Below are positions 9,115 through 17,756 of a stretch of DNA of 64,000 nt, one piece after another. A model generated the notes under the pieces. The model saw only the letters and a list, made by a program, of their open reading frames with translations. It made no database searches and had not been told where the DNA came from. Source of the stretch: Malikia granosa (lineage in GTDB: Bacteria; Pseudomonadota; Gammaproteobacteria; Burkholderiales; Burkholderiaceae_C); the NCBI RefSeq assembly GCF_002980595.1, contig NZ_PVLQ01000008.1, positions 1-64,000 on the forward strand. Direction: 5' to 3'. Every line of letters begins with the position of its first letter. Positions within the stretch are counted from its first letter, which is position 1. A program made the translations under genes and the position numbers.

Positions 9115-10095
9115 TTACTTGCGGAAGGCGTCGACGATGGCCTGGCCGTCGGCGCCGGTCTGCTTGGCCCAGTCGGCCACCATGGTGTCGCCGATCTTCC
9201 TGAGTTCGGCGCGCAGGGCCGGGCTGCCGGCTTCCACCGTCATGCCGTTCTTGCGCAGCTGGTCCAGGTACCAGTTGTTCTTCTCGGCGCTGATCTTCCA
9301 GCCGCGGGCTTCGGCCTCGCCAGCTGCCTTGGTCACTGCCGCCTGGGTCGGCTGGTCCAGGCTGTCGAAGGCCTTCTGCGACACGATCACCAGGTTCTTC
9401 GGCAGCCAGGCGCTGACGTCGTAGTAGTACTTGACCTGCTCCCACACCTTGCCGTCGTAGCCGGTGGCGCTCGACGACATGAAGGTGGTGACGGCACCCG
9501 TGGCCAGCGCCTGGGTCAGCTCGGCGGCCTGCACCGTGACCGGCTGCGCGCCGACCAGCTGCGCGATGCGGCTGGTGTTCGGGTTGTAGGCGCGCCACTT
9601 GGCGCCCTTGAGGTCGGCCACCGACTGGATCGGCTTGGCGCTGAAGATGCCCTGCGGCGGCCAGGCCACCGAGTACAGCACCTTGATGCCCTGCTTGGCC
9701 AGCGCGGCCTCGGTGGCGGCGCGCGAGACCCGCCAGAGCTTCTGCGCGTCGGCATAGCTGGTGGCCAGGAAGGGGATGGAGTCGAGGCCGAACAGCGCGT
9801 TCTCGTTCGAGTAGCCCGAGATGATGATCTCGCCGAGCTGGGCCTGGCCGCCTTGCACGGCGCGCTTGATCTCGTTGGCCTTGAACAGCGAGCCGCCGTC
9901 ATGTACCGCGATCTTGAGCTTGCCTCCGGTGACCGTCGTCACGTCCTTGGCGAACTGCTGGATGTTCTCGGTGTGGAAGTTGGACGCCGGGTAGCCGGTG
10001 GGCATGTCCCATTTCTGCTGCGCCAGCACCTGGCCGCCGAACGACAAGGTGGCGGCCGCCAGGCCTGCGCTGGCCCACTGTTTCACATTGACCAT
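9115..10095 (-). CDS. TRAP transporter periplasmic binding protein (DctP family), probable 5-oxoproline receptor
   Basis: A 326-residue DctP/TRAP solute receptor with a Sec signal peptide (cleavage probably after VLA near residue 25). Family landmarks: a helix rich in charged residues after HTENIQQFAKDV, the GLDSIPFLATSYADA segment, the RAYNP-type ligand loop (KWRAYNPNTSRIAQLVGAQP) with an arginine expected to bind a carboxylate, and VSAWLPKNLVIVSQKAFDSL. Bordetella receptors DctP6/DctP7 are known to bind pyroglutamate; the pxp genes downstream make that the best substrate guess. It is the first gene of the cluster, facing a divergent MarR-like gene. Confidence 0.9.
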   Translation of the reverse strand: MVNVKQWASAGLAAATLSFGGQVLAQQKWDMPTGYPASNFHTENIQQFAKDVTTVTGGKLKIAVHDGGSLFKANEIKRAVQGGQAQLGEIIISGYSNENALFGLDSIPFLATSYADAQKLWRVSRAATEAALAKQGIKVLYSVAWPPQGIFSAKPIQSVADLKGAKWRAYNPNTSRIAQLVGAQPVTVQAAELTQALATGAVTTFMSSSATGYDGKVWEQVKYYYDVSAWLPKNLVIVSQKAFDSLDQPTQAAVTKAAGEAEARGWKISAEKNNWYLDQLRKNGMTVEAGSPALRAELRKIGDTMVADWAKQTGADGQAIVDAFRK

Positions 10096-10150
10096 GGTGT
10101 ACTCCGTTAATGATGAAGAGAGCGCCTGGCGGCTGCCAGACTACATCGGT

Positions 10151-10234
10151 ATCAACATATCGATGGAAAGATGTTAATAAAACGTTGATGTTTTGTCACT
10201 AAGGTTTACCCGTAATCTGCTGCTGTTGTTAACA
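10151..10234. promoter_or_regulatory. Divergent control region with repeated ATGTTRAT half-sites
   Basis: The 185-base gap between the dctP start and the MarR-like gene is AT-rich for this genome. ATCAACAT (10151-10158) faces ATGTTAAT (10171-10178) as a 7/8 inverted repeat; GTTGATGTT (10184-10192) repeats the core; AAAAC (10179-10183) mirrors GTTTT (10190-10194); and TGTTAACA (10227-10234) is a perfect palindrome just before the regulator. I infer operators for the divergent regulator. No promoter boxes could be fixed with confidence. Confidence 0.5.
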
Positions 10235-10280
10235 TGAGACGATATTTCCGTCCTGCCCCTGTTCACGGAGCTGCTCTCTG

Positions 10281-10832
10281 ATGTCCGCCCATCCCATTCC
10301 TGTCGCCCCCGCCAGTGCCCCTGCCAACGACTCGCAGCGCATCGTCACCTCGGCGCACCTGGTGTCGGACAAGTCGCCGGAACTGTCCGAGTTCGAGTTC
10401 GGCCTCATCATCGCCACCCATGCCTTCAACCGCTGGCTGACCCGCTGCATGGGGGCGGCTGGTGTCAAGGACATGACGACGGTGGACGTGCTGGTGCTGC
10501 ACCACACCAATCACCGGGCGATGGAAAAGCGCCTGGCCGACATCTGCTTCGTGCTCAACATCGAGGACACCCATGTGGTGTCCTACGCGCTCAAGAAGCT
10601 GATGGCCGCCGGCTATGTGCGCAGCCAGAAGAAGGGCAAGGAGGTGTTCTTCTCCACCACCGAGGCCGGCGCCGCGCTGTGCATGCGCTACCGCGAGGTG
10701 CGCGAGGCCTGCCTGATGCCGGGTTTCTCCGGCGCGGCCGAGGAGAATCGCCAGCTGGGCGACTTTGCCAAGCTGCTGCGCACCCTGTCCGGTCGCTATG
10801 ACCAGGCGGCGCGGGCGGCCACCTCTTATTGA
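10281..10832 (+). CDS. MarR-like winged-helix transcriptional regulator
   Basis: A 183-residue DNA-binding protein. The central part (TTVDVLVLHHTNHRAMEKRLADICFVLNIEDTHVVSYALKKLMAAGYVRSQKKGKEVFFSTTEAG, described here only by its parts: recognition helix IEDTHVVSYALKKL at about 95-108 and wing YVRSQKKGKEVFFST) is a MarR-type winged helix of the predicted-regulator group annotated UCP036158. It is divergent from the TRAP/5-oxoprolinase cluster, and its upstream region carries repeated half-sites, so it is the likely local regulator. Effector unknown; 5-oxoproline is a plausible guess. Confidence 0.8.
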   Translation: MSAHPIPVAPASAPANDSQRIVTSAHLVSDKSPELSEFEFGLIIATHAFNRWLTRCMGAAGVKDMTTVDVLVLHHTNHRAMEKRLADICFVLNIEDTHVVSYALKKLMAAGYVRSQKKGKEVFFSTTEAGAALCMRYREVREACLMPGFSGAAEENRQLGDFAKLLRTLSGRYDQAARAATSY

Positions 10833-10888
10833 TCGCTTGCGTCCAGCCTGGCTGGACAATCAGAAACTGACCCCAATTCACGATTGCC

Positions 10889-11791
10889 ATGAATCCTGCC
10901 AGCCCTGACATCCAGCCCTCCCTGCGCATCGCCGTGCTCGGCATCGGCATGATGGGCCAGCCGATGGCGCGCCGCCTGTGCCAGGCCGGCCATGCCGTCA
11001 GCGTCTGGAACCGCGACCGCAGCAAGGCCGAGCGCCTGCTGGACGCTGGCGCGCGCGTCGCCGCCAGCCCGGCCGAGGCGGTGGCGGGCGCCGACTGCGT
11101 CGTCACGTTGCTGACCGACGGTGCGGCGGTGGCTGACGTGCTGTTCGAGCAGGGCGCGGCGGCCGCGATGGCGCCGGGTGCCTTGCTGATCGACATGTCT
11201 TCCATCATGCCGTCGCAGGCGCGCGAGCATGCGAGCCGGCTGCAGGCCCTGGGCCTGCATCACCTGGATGCGCCGGTCTCGGGCGGCACGCTGGGCGCCG
11301 AGCAGGGCACCTTGGCCATCATGGTGGGCGGCGAGGCGGCCGACTTCGCGCGCGCCGCGCCGCTGTTCGCGGTGCTGGGCCGCGCGACCCAGGTCGGGCC
11401 GCATGGCGCCGGCCAGCTCGCCAAGCTGGCCAACCAGATGATCGTCGGCATCACCATCGGCGCGGTGGCCGAGGCCTTGCTGCTGTGCCAGCAGGGCGGT
11501 GCCGATCCGGCCCAGGTGCGCGCGGCGATCAGCGGCGGCTTTGCCGACAGCCGCATCCTGCAGGTGCATGGCGAGCGCATGGTCGGGCGCGATTTCGCCA
11601 AGCGCGGCTCGATGCAGGTCCAGCTCAAGGACATGCGCAATGCGCTGGCAACCGCCGCCGAGCTCGGCTTCGACGCGCCCATCACCGGCCTGTTCGAGCA
11701 GCTCTATGCCGCGGGCGTCGCGCACGGCCTGGGCGAGCTCGACCAGTCGGCGCTGTTCGTCGAGCTGGCGCGGCGCAACGGCCTGCAATAA
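10889..11791 (+). CDS. Beta-hydroxyacid dehydrogenase (3-hydroxyisobutyrate / tartronate semialdehyde reductase family)
   Basis: NAD(P)-dependent reductase of 300 residues. The Rossmann start IAVLGIGMMGQPMARRL (about 12-28), the substrate-binding DAPVSGGTLGAEQGTL (about 130-145) and the catalytic lysine region GQLAKLANQMIVG place it in the 3-hydroxyisobutyrate dehydrogenase / GarR family. WNRDRSKAERL after the second strand suggests NADP preference because arginines follow the strand. It starts 56 bases after the MarR-like gene on the same strand. With the Hyi-like isomerase in the same window it could act on tartronate semialdehyde, but this is inference. Confidence 0.88.
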   Translation: MNPASPDIQPSLRIAVLGIGMMGQPMARRLCQAGHAVSVWNRDRSKAERLLDAGARVAASPAEAVAGADCVVTLLTDGAAVADVLFEQGAAAAMAPGALLIDMSSIMPSQAREHASRLQALGLHHLDAPVSGGTLGAEQGTLAIMVGGEAADFARAAPLFAVLGRATQVGPHGAGQLAKLANQMIVGITIGAVAEALLLCQQGGADPAQVRAAISGGFADSRILQVHGERMVGRDFAKRGSMQVQLKDMRNALATAAELGFDAPITGLFEQLYAAGVAHGLGELDQSALFVELARRNGLQ

Positions 11792-11883
11792 CTGCAGCGC
11801 CTGCACTGCCAAGCGCCAGCCGTTGACTTCAGCCCCGGCAAGGCCAGTGGTGTACCCTCAGGCCTCCGATACCCAGAACTGCC

Positions 11884-12753
11884 ATGGCCCGCCTCCATCG
11901 ACTTCCTCCCATTCACACCCTTGCGGCTTTCGAGAGTGCGGCCCGGCTCGGCGGCTTCGCCCAGGCGGCCGCCGAACTGTGCATCACGCCCAGCGCGGTG
12001 AGCCACCGGATCCGGCAACTTGAAGCCTTGCTGGGCGAGCAATTGTTCGAGCGGTCGCCGACTGGTGTCCGCCTCAGTCCGGCCGGGCAGCGCACGCTGC
12101 AGGGCGTGCGCGAAGCCTTCGACAAGCTGGCACAGCTGTTCAACACGGAAACCCAGGGCATGCGGTTGACGGTCGGCTCGCCGCCTACCTTCGCGCGCAA
12201 TCTGCTGATCCCGCACCTGCACGAGTTCTACCAGCAGTGGCCGGACATCGATCTCCAGCTGGCAGTGGCCGCACCGATGCAGGAGAAGCCGGAGCGCCAT
12301 GACGTCGACATCCGCTTTGGCAAGCCACCTTTCGATGACCGGCTGTCGATCAAGCTGTTCGATGACCAGCTGCTGGTGCTGGCGGCTCCGGGTTATCTGG
12401 CCCGGCGTCCCCTGGCCTGTCCGGCCGACCTGGCCCATGCCGACCTGCTGCGTTCGCCGCTGGTGCCCTGGCTGCCCTGGATGGTCGCGGCAGGGCTCGA
12501 GGCGCGAGAACCTGCCCGGGGCCCGATGTTCACCGACCTGGGCTTCCTGCTCGAGGCTGCGGCGAGCGGCCTGGGGGTGGCCATCTGTCCAGGCCGCCTG
12601 GCACAGCACTGGCAGGAGAACGGTCAGCTCGTGGCGCTTTTCGAGGTCGCGGTCCCGTCGGAAAGCACTTACTACGCCCTGGTCAATCGCGAGGCTGCGC
12701 AGCGGCCTGAAGTCGGGGCCTTCCTGGACTGGCTGTGTGCCACTTTCGCCTGA
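11884..12753 (+). CDS. LysR-family regulator, GcvA type
   Basis: A 289-residue LysR regulator. The N-terminus LPPIHTLAAFESAARLGGFAQAAAEL and CITPSAVSHRIRQLEALLG helix-turn-helix is the GcvA subgroup pattern. The effector domain follows from about residue 90. It sits after the hydroxyacid dehydrogenase gene and is convergent with lutC, 35 bases away, so its target is not evident; the neighbouring dehydrogenase or lut genes are candidates. Confidence 0.9.
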   Translation: MARLHRLPPIHTLAAFESAARLGGFAQAAAELCITPSAVSHRIRQLEALLGEQLFERSPTGVRLSPAGQRTLQGVREAFDKLAQLFNTETQGMRLTVGSPPTFARNLLIPHLHEFYQQWPDIDLQLAVAAPMQEKPERHDVDIRFGKPPFDDRLSIKLFDDQLLVLAAPGYLARRPLACPADLAHADLLRSPLVPWLPWMVAAGLEAREPARGPMFTDLGFLLEAAASGLGVAICPGRLAQHWQENGQLVALFEVAVPSESTYYALVNREAAQRPEVGAFLDWLCATFA

Positions 12754-12788
12754 GCCGCCGCGCGTTTCATTGACAGGCCTGGCGTGAC

Positions 12789-13445
12789 TCAGCCAGCTAC
12801 TTCTACCACCAGCACATGAAGGTAGCGCGGGCCATGCGCTCCCAGCACCAGGCTGCCCTCGATGTCGGTGGTGCCGCTCGCACCGGTGATCAGGTTCAGG
12901 TTGCGCGGCATCGGCTGGCCCGCTACCAGGGCGGCATAGTCGTCCAGGTAGGGCAGCAGCTTGTCGCCCGGCAGTACCACCAGGTGGTGCAGCGGCAGAA
13001 AGTTGCCCAGCACGGCCAGGTCCGGCCCTGAATGGAACACCAGTGAGCCGGTCTCGGCGATACCCCAGCGTGCGATGCCGACGGCCACCAGCTCCTTGGC
13101 TGCGACCGTCTCGTGCACCTCGAAGGCCGACCAATCCAGCGCCCGCAGTGCCTCATTCGGTTGCAGTGCGATCGACCGGGGCAGGCCCCAGGCCTGCAGG
13201 TAGTCGCTCACCGCCGCTGGCACCGAAGCCATCGAGGGCAGCCGGGTCGTGGTGGCCGCGACCCGCGGCGAGGTGACTTTCTCGATGAAGCGGTCGGCCA
13301 GGCTGCCCGCACCGGGCGCGGGGCGGGTAGCGTTTGGTTCTGCCAGCAAGGCCTGCGCCGCGCTGCGCACACTGGCCGCATCGACGCTGCGCTTGCCCAG
13401 GGCGGCGCGGACCTTGTTCAGGATGGCTTCACGGGTATTGCTCAT
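12789..13445 (-). CDS. lutC: Lactate utilization protein C (LUD domain)
   Basis: LutC of 218 residues, a single LUD (YkgG-like) domain. Typical pieces are WGIAETGSLVFHSGPD, LVVLPGD and NLITGASGTTDIEGSLVLGAHGP spread over residues about 125-215; the TGASGTTDIE region is the most conserved part of the family. It belongs to the non-flavin L-lactate dehydrogenase complex LutABC. Its start codon overlaps the lutB stop by 4 bases (ATGA). Confidence 0.9.
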   Translation of the reverse strand: MSNTREAILNKVRAALGKRSVDAASVRSAAQALLAEPNATRPAPGAGSLADRFIEKVTSPRVAATTTRLPSMASVPAAVSDYLQAWGLPRSIALQPNEALRALDWSAFEVHETVAAKELVAVGIARWGIAETGSLVFHSGPDLAVLGNFLPLHHLVVLPGDKLLPYLDDYAALVAGQPMPRNLNLITGASGTTDIEGSLVLGAHGPRYLHVLVVEVAG

Positions 13446-14857
13446 GAGGATTGTCCTTTGCGGCGCTGGTACTGGGCCATGAAGCTGCTTGTCTCGGAGA
13501 CCGGAAAGTCCCGGTGCCGGGTCCAGGCGCCCAGGCCGGGCATGCTGCTGATCCAGCCGTTGCGACCGAACAGGCGCATGGCGCGCAGCGCCAGGCCCTG
13601 GCCGAGCCGGTACAGCCAGGGCCGCGAGGCGACGAAGGTGAACAGGCCGAGTCCGATCCGGGTCGTGGTCGGCTCCAGCCCGTCCCGCCAGGAACGGTCG
13701 CGCCAGCCGCGCAGCAGGGTCGGCAGCGGAATCTTGACCGGGCAGACTTCCTGGCATTTGCCGTTGAGCGTGCAGGCATGGGCCAGGTCGCGCGATTTTT
13801 CCAGGCCGTCCAGCACCGGGGTCAGCACGGCGCCCATCGGGCCGGGGTAGGTGCCGCCGTAGGCATGGCCGCCGAGCTGGCGGAACACCACGCAGTGGTT
13901 CATGCAGGCGCCGCAGCGGATGCAGCGCAGCATCTCGCGCAGGCTCGCATCGGCCAGCATCTTGCTGCGCCCGTTGTCGACCAGCACGATGTGGAATTCT
14001 TCCGGACCGTCTAGATCGTCAGGGCGCCTGGGGCCGCAGTGGAAGGTGGTGTACTGGGTCACCTCGGCGCCGGTGGCCGAGCGCACCAGCAGCCGCAGCA
14101 TGGCAAAGGCGTGCGACAGGCTGGGCACCAGCTTCTCGATGCCGGCGGTGACGATGTGCACGCGCGGCGGCGAAGTGGTCAGCTCGGCATTCCCCTCGTT
14201 GGTCACGGTGCAGGTGGCACCCGTGTCGGCGAGCAGGAAGTTGGCGCCCGAGATTGCCACGTCGGCGCTCAGGAACTTGTCGCGCAGCTCGCGGCGCGCG
14301 CTCTCGACCATGGCCTCGATGGTCTCCTCGCTGTGCGGCTGCTGGTGCGACTGCTTGAACAGCGCCGACACCTGCTCGCGGGTGCGGTGCATCGACGGCC
14401 AGATGATGTGCGAGGGCCGGTCGCCAGCCAGCTGCACGATATGCTCGGCCAGGTCGGTCTCGTAGCGCTCGAAGCCCGCCTCGTCCAGCGCGTGCGGCAG
14501 GCCGATTTCCTCGCCCAGCATCGACTTCACACGGGTCACCCGCTTGGCATTGGCCTGCTTGCACAGGTCGACCACGATGCGCGAAGCCTCCTCGGCCGTC
14601 GCGGCCCAGTGCACCTTGGCGCCCGAGGCGGTGGCATTGCGCTCGAACTCGAGCAGGTAGTGGTCCAGGTGGGCCACCACATGGTCCTTGATGCGCTGGC
14701 CCAGGTCGCGCGCGGCCTCGAACTGCGGGAAGGCCGCCACTGCCGCGGCGCGCTTCTTCTCGGCGTTGCCGGTGGTGCGGTCGATCGCGATTTTCAGCGT
14801 CGGATCGTCTAGCGCCGCCTGGGCACGGTCGTGGAAGGAAATCACCGAGGTCTGCAT
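13442..14857 (-). CDS. lutB: Lactate utilization iron-sulfur protein B
   Basis: LutB, 471 residues: an N-terminal LUD domain (ISGANFLLADTGATCTVTNE at about 200-219) followed by a ferredoxin-like region with two 4Fe-4S cysteine sets (CIRCGACMNHC and CTLNGKCQEVCPV) and a C-terminal LutB extension. It is the electron-carrying core of the lactate oxidation complex. It starts 7 bases after lutA and overlaps lutC by 4 bases. Confidence 0.95.
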   Translation of the reverse strand: MQTSVISFHDRAQAALDDPTLKIAIDRTTGNAEKKRAAAVAAFPQFEAARDLGQRIKDHVVAHLDHYLLEFERNATASGAKVHWAATAEEASRIVVDLCKQANAKRVTRVKSMLGEEIGLPHALDEAGFERYETDLAEHIVQLAGDRPSHIIWPSMHRTREQVSALFKQSHQQPHSEETIEAMVESARRELRDKFLSADVAISGANFLLADTGATCTVTNEGNAELTTSPPRVHIVTAGIEKLVPSLSHAFAMLRLLVRSATGAEVTQYTTFHCGPRRPDDLDGPEEFHIVLVDNGRSKMLADASLREMLRCIRCGACMNHCVVFRQLGGHAYGGTYPGPMGAVLTPVLDGLEKSRDLAHACTLNGKCQEVCPVKIPLPTLLRGWRDRSWRDGLEPTTTRIGLGLFTFVASRPWLYRLGQGLALRAMRLFGRNGWISSMPGLGAWTRHRDFPVSETSSFMAQYQRRKGQSS

Positions 14858-14864
14858 CGGGTCC

Positions 14865-15653
14865 TCACTTTCGGGCTGCGTTGGGAGGGAGTTCTGCCTT
14901 GCCCGCCAGCACTTCGGCGGTATGGAAGACGCGCACCGGCAAGCCCTGGCGCTGCAGCTTGCCGGCCATGTTCAGCAGGCAGCCGAGGTCGCCGCCGAGC
15001 AGGACCTGGGCTCCGCTGCGCTCGATGGCAGCCGCCTTCTCGCCGACGATGGCGTTGGAGATGGCCGGGTACTTGACGCAGAAGGTGCCGCCGAAGCCGC
15101 AGCAGACATCGTTGCCCTCCAGCGGCACCATGTCCAGTCCGTCGACCGCCGACAGCAGCTGGCGCGGCTGGGCAAATACCCCCAGCTCACGCAGGCCGGA
15201 GCAGCTGTCGTGATAGGTGGCGGTGGCCGGAAAGGCGCGTCCGGCGGGCCGGTAGTCCATCACGTCGACCAGGAAGCTGGTCAGCTCGAAGCAGCGCTCG
15301 GCCAGCCGGCTGGCCCGTTCGGCCCAGGCCGGGTCGTCGGCCAGCGCCTCCGGGTAATGGGCCTTCACCATGCCGATGCAGGACCCGGAGGGCGCCACGA
15401 CATAGTCGTACCGCTCGAAGATCTCGATGAAGCGTCGTGCCAGCTTGGCCGTGTCCTGGGTGTCGCCGCTGTTGAAGGCCGGCTGGCCGCAGCAGGTCTG
15501 CTGGCTCGGCACCTCGACCTGGCAGCCAGCCTCCTCCAGCAGTTGCAGTGCCGAGAAGCCGACATTGGGCCGCATCGTGTCGACCAGGCAGGTCACGAAC
15601 AGTGCCACCTTAGGGGAGGAGGGCTTTGTTTTCTTGACTCGGGAGTGGTTCAT
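14865..15653 (-). CDS. lutA: Lactate utilization protein A (CCG-domain Fe-S oxidoreductase)
   Basis: LutA, 262 residues, with two cysteine-rich CCG domains (QTCCGQPAFNSGD near residue 55 and DVCCGFGGTFCVK near 180) plus the paired upstream cysteines (FVTCLVD, YHDSCSGLRE). These bind Fe-S clusters and are related to the heterodisulfide reductase/GlpC family. First gene of the lutABC unit, 96 bases after lctP; the three genes with lctP form a lactate uptake and oxidation set. Confidence 0.93.
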   Translation of the reverse strand: MNHSRVKKTKPSSPKVALFVTCLVDTMRPNVGFSALQLLEEAGCQVEVPSQQTCCGQPAFNSGDTQDTAKLARRFIEIFERYDYVVAPSGSCIGMVKAHYPEALADDPAWAERASRLAERCFELTSFLVDVMDYRPAGRAFPATATYHDSCSGLRELGVFAQPRQLLSAVDGLDMVPLEGNDVCCGFGGTFCVKYPAISNAIVGEKAAAIERSGAQVLLGGDLGCLLNMAGKLQRQGLPVRVFHTAEVLAGKAELPPNAARK

Positions 15654-15749
15654 CTTCTCGGCACCTTTGGATGGCTGGAAAGCAAGACTCCCGGGAGTGC
15701 CGGCGGCGCTGTGCGCATACCGACGGACCCGGGTGATGTTCAGTGAGGC

Positions 15750-17453
15750 TCAGGGCAGTGTGACCCCGACCAGCGGATCAGTCCAGTTCAACACATACAT
15801 GGAAATCATGGTCAGCGCACCCACCAGCGTCACGTAGTACAGGGTCGGGATGATGGTGCGACGCAGGATGGCACCTTCGCGGCCCATCAGGCCGACGGTG
15901 GCGGAGGCTGCGACCACGTTGTGGATGGCGATCATGTTGCCGGCTGCCGCACCGATGGATTGCGCCGCCACCATCGAGGCGCCACTGACACCCAGCAATT
16001 GCGCCACGCTGTACTGGTACTGGCTCAGCATCAGGTTGGATACCGTGTTCGAGCCGGCCAGGAAGGCTCCCAGTGCGCCCACGGTCGGGGCGAACATCGG
16101 ATAGACGTCGCCCACCGCGCCCGCCACCCAGCGCGCCATGGTGATCGGCATGCTGGCCATCTCGTTGGCATTGACGCCCGACAGGATCATGATGCGCACC
16201 ATCGGCACGGTGAACAGCAGCACGAAACCAGCGCCGACCAGGGTGCCGCTGGACTCGCGTGCCGCCTGGGCAAAGTCGCTCAGCTTGGCGCGATGCAGCA
16301 CGACGGTCAGCAGGCAGACGAACACCATGATGCCACCCGGCAGGTAGAGCGGCTGGATCATGCTGCTGACGCCGGTCTCGCCCAGGATGTCGCGCAGGCC
16401 GAAGCTGTAGGACTGCAGCCAGGTCTTGAACGAGGGGATGGTCCGGCTCAGCACCAGGGTCAGGGCCAGCAGGCCATAGGGCAGCCAGGCCAGCCAGGTC
16501 GGGATCGAGCGGGTGGTGATGCTGTCGAGCTTCATCTCGATATTGCCCATCCATTCAGCCGGCCATTCCTTGGCGTCGGCAAAGTCCCAGCTTTTCTTGG
16601 GCATCAGGAAGCCCGAGCGCGCGGCCAGGGTCGTGATGGCCAGGCCCACCAGGCCGCCGATCACCGACGGGAACTCCGGGCCCAGGTAGAAAGCCGCCAG
16701 GGTGTAGGGCACGGTGAAGGCGAAAGCCGCGAACAGCGCAAATGGAATGGCTGGCAGCGCCTCGGTCCAGGAGCGGTTGCGACCGAAGAAGCGGGTCATG
16801 AACATGACCAGGAACACCGGAATCAGGGTGCCCGCGATCGCATGGCCCAGTGCCACCCGTTCCACCACCAGGTGGAAGAAGTCACCCCAGGTCTGGCCCT
16901 GGGATTGCAGCAGCTCCGTCATGGTTTCACGCTGCAGGCCACCTTGCACACCCACCAGCAGCGGGGTGCCGACGGCGCCAAACGACACCGGGGAGGACTG
17001 GATGATCATGCCGAACAGCACCGCCGACAGGGCCGGGAAGCCCACCGCCACCATCAGCGGACCGGCCACGGCGGCCGGTGTGCCGAAGCCGGAGGCGCCC
17101 TCGATGAAGCAGCCGAACAGCCATGCGATCAGGATCGCCTGGATGCGGCGGTCCGGCGTAATGCGGGTGAAGCCGCTGCGGATGCTGGCAATGCCGCCGG
17201 AATGCTTGAGCGTGTTGAGCAGCAGCAGCGCGCCAAAGATGATCCACAGCACCTGCACCGTGATGATGAGGCCCTCGATCGTGGCTGCGGCGACGCGGTT
17301 GAAGCTGACGCCCCAGGACAGCAGGGCGATCAGGGCAGTGACCAGATAGACCAGCGGCATGGCCTTCTTGGCTGACCAGCCCAGGCCTATCAACAGGACG
17401 CCTGATAGGGCGATTGGCGTGAATGCCAGCAATGCTTGAATGCCAAGGTTCAT
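15750..17453 (-). CDS. lctP: L-lactate permease
   Basis: LctP/LldP family proton symporter of 567 residues with about 13-14 membrane helices. Recognisable segments are [21 protein letters not shown] (about 118), [14 protein letters not shown] and [20 protein letters not shown] near the C-terminus. I chose the ATG at 17453 ([13 protein letters not shown], with GAAAG upstream), giving the usual family start; an in-frame ATG at 17492 would add 13 polar residues. It lies directly upstream of lutABC on the same strand. Confidence 0.93.
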   Translation of the reverse strand: MNLGIQALLAFTPIALSGVLLIGLGWSAKKAMPLVYLVTALIALLSWGVSFNRVAAATIEGLIITVQVLWIIFGALLLLNTLKHSGGIASIRSGFTRITPDRRIQAILIAWLFGCFIEGASGFGTPAAVAGPLMVAVGFPALSAVLFGMIIQSSPVSFGAVGTPLLVGVQGGLQRETMTELLQSQGQTWGDFFHLVVERVALGHAIAGTLIPVFLVMFMTRFFGRNRSWTEALPAIPFALFAAFAFTVPYTLAAFYLGPEFPSVIGGLVGLAITTLAARSGFLMPKKSWDFADAKEWPAEWMGNIEMKLDSITTRSIPTWLAWLPYGLLALTLVLSRTIPSFKTWLQSYSFGLRDILGETGVSSMIQPLYLPGGIMVFVCLLTVVLHRAKLSDFAQAARESSGTLVGAGFVLLFTVPMVRIMILSGVNANEMASMPITMARWVAGAVGDVYPMFAPTVGALGAFLAGSNTVSNLMLSQYQYSVAQLLGVSGASMVAAQSIGAAAGNMIAIHNVVAASATVGLMGREGAILRRTIIPTLYYVTLVGALTMISMYVLNWTDPLVGVTLP

Positions 17454-17756
17454 TGGATGCTTTCTTTGTTTTTGATATGAATTCCCAGCCACGCACTGAA
17501 GCGACAGCTGCTGTCTCGCAAGGATGTCAGGTGAATGGGCGCCGATTCTCTGGGCTAATTACTGGGCCGGCAAACGAATTTTTTTGATCCGGAGCGACAA
17601 AAACATTCAGTGCGGGTTAACCCTGATTTCGTGCGTCCGGCGCTTCCTGCACTGCTGCCCGACTGGTTCAATTGCACCGTTCTAATCCGTATCCGCCTTG
17701 CTCTTCAGGCCTGTTCCCCACAAGGGGTCCGGCCGTCCAGATCCGAACCAACCCTG
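17454..17756. other. Divergent intergenic region between lctP and pyc
   Basis: No gene seen in these 303 bases. A perfect dyad GACAGC-T-GCTGTC lies at 17503-17515, 50 bases before lctP, and an A/T-rich patch (AATTTTTTTGATC and GACAAAAACATTC) at about 17577-17611. These are candidate control sites for lactate-responsive expression; no regulator of the LldR type is adjacent. Confidence 0.4.
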
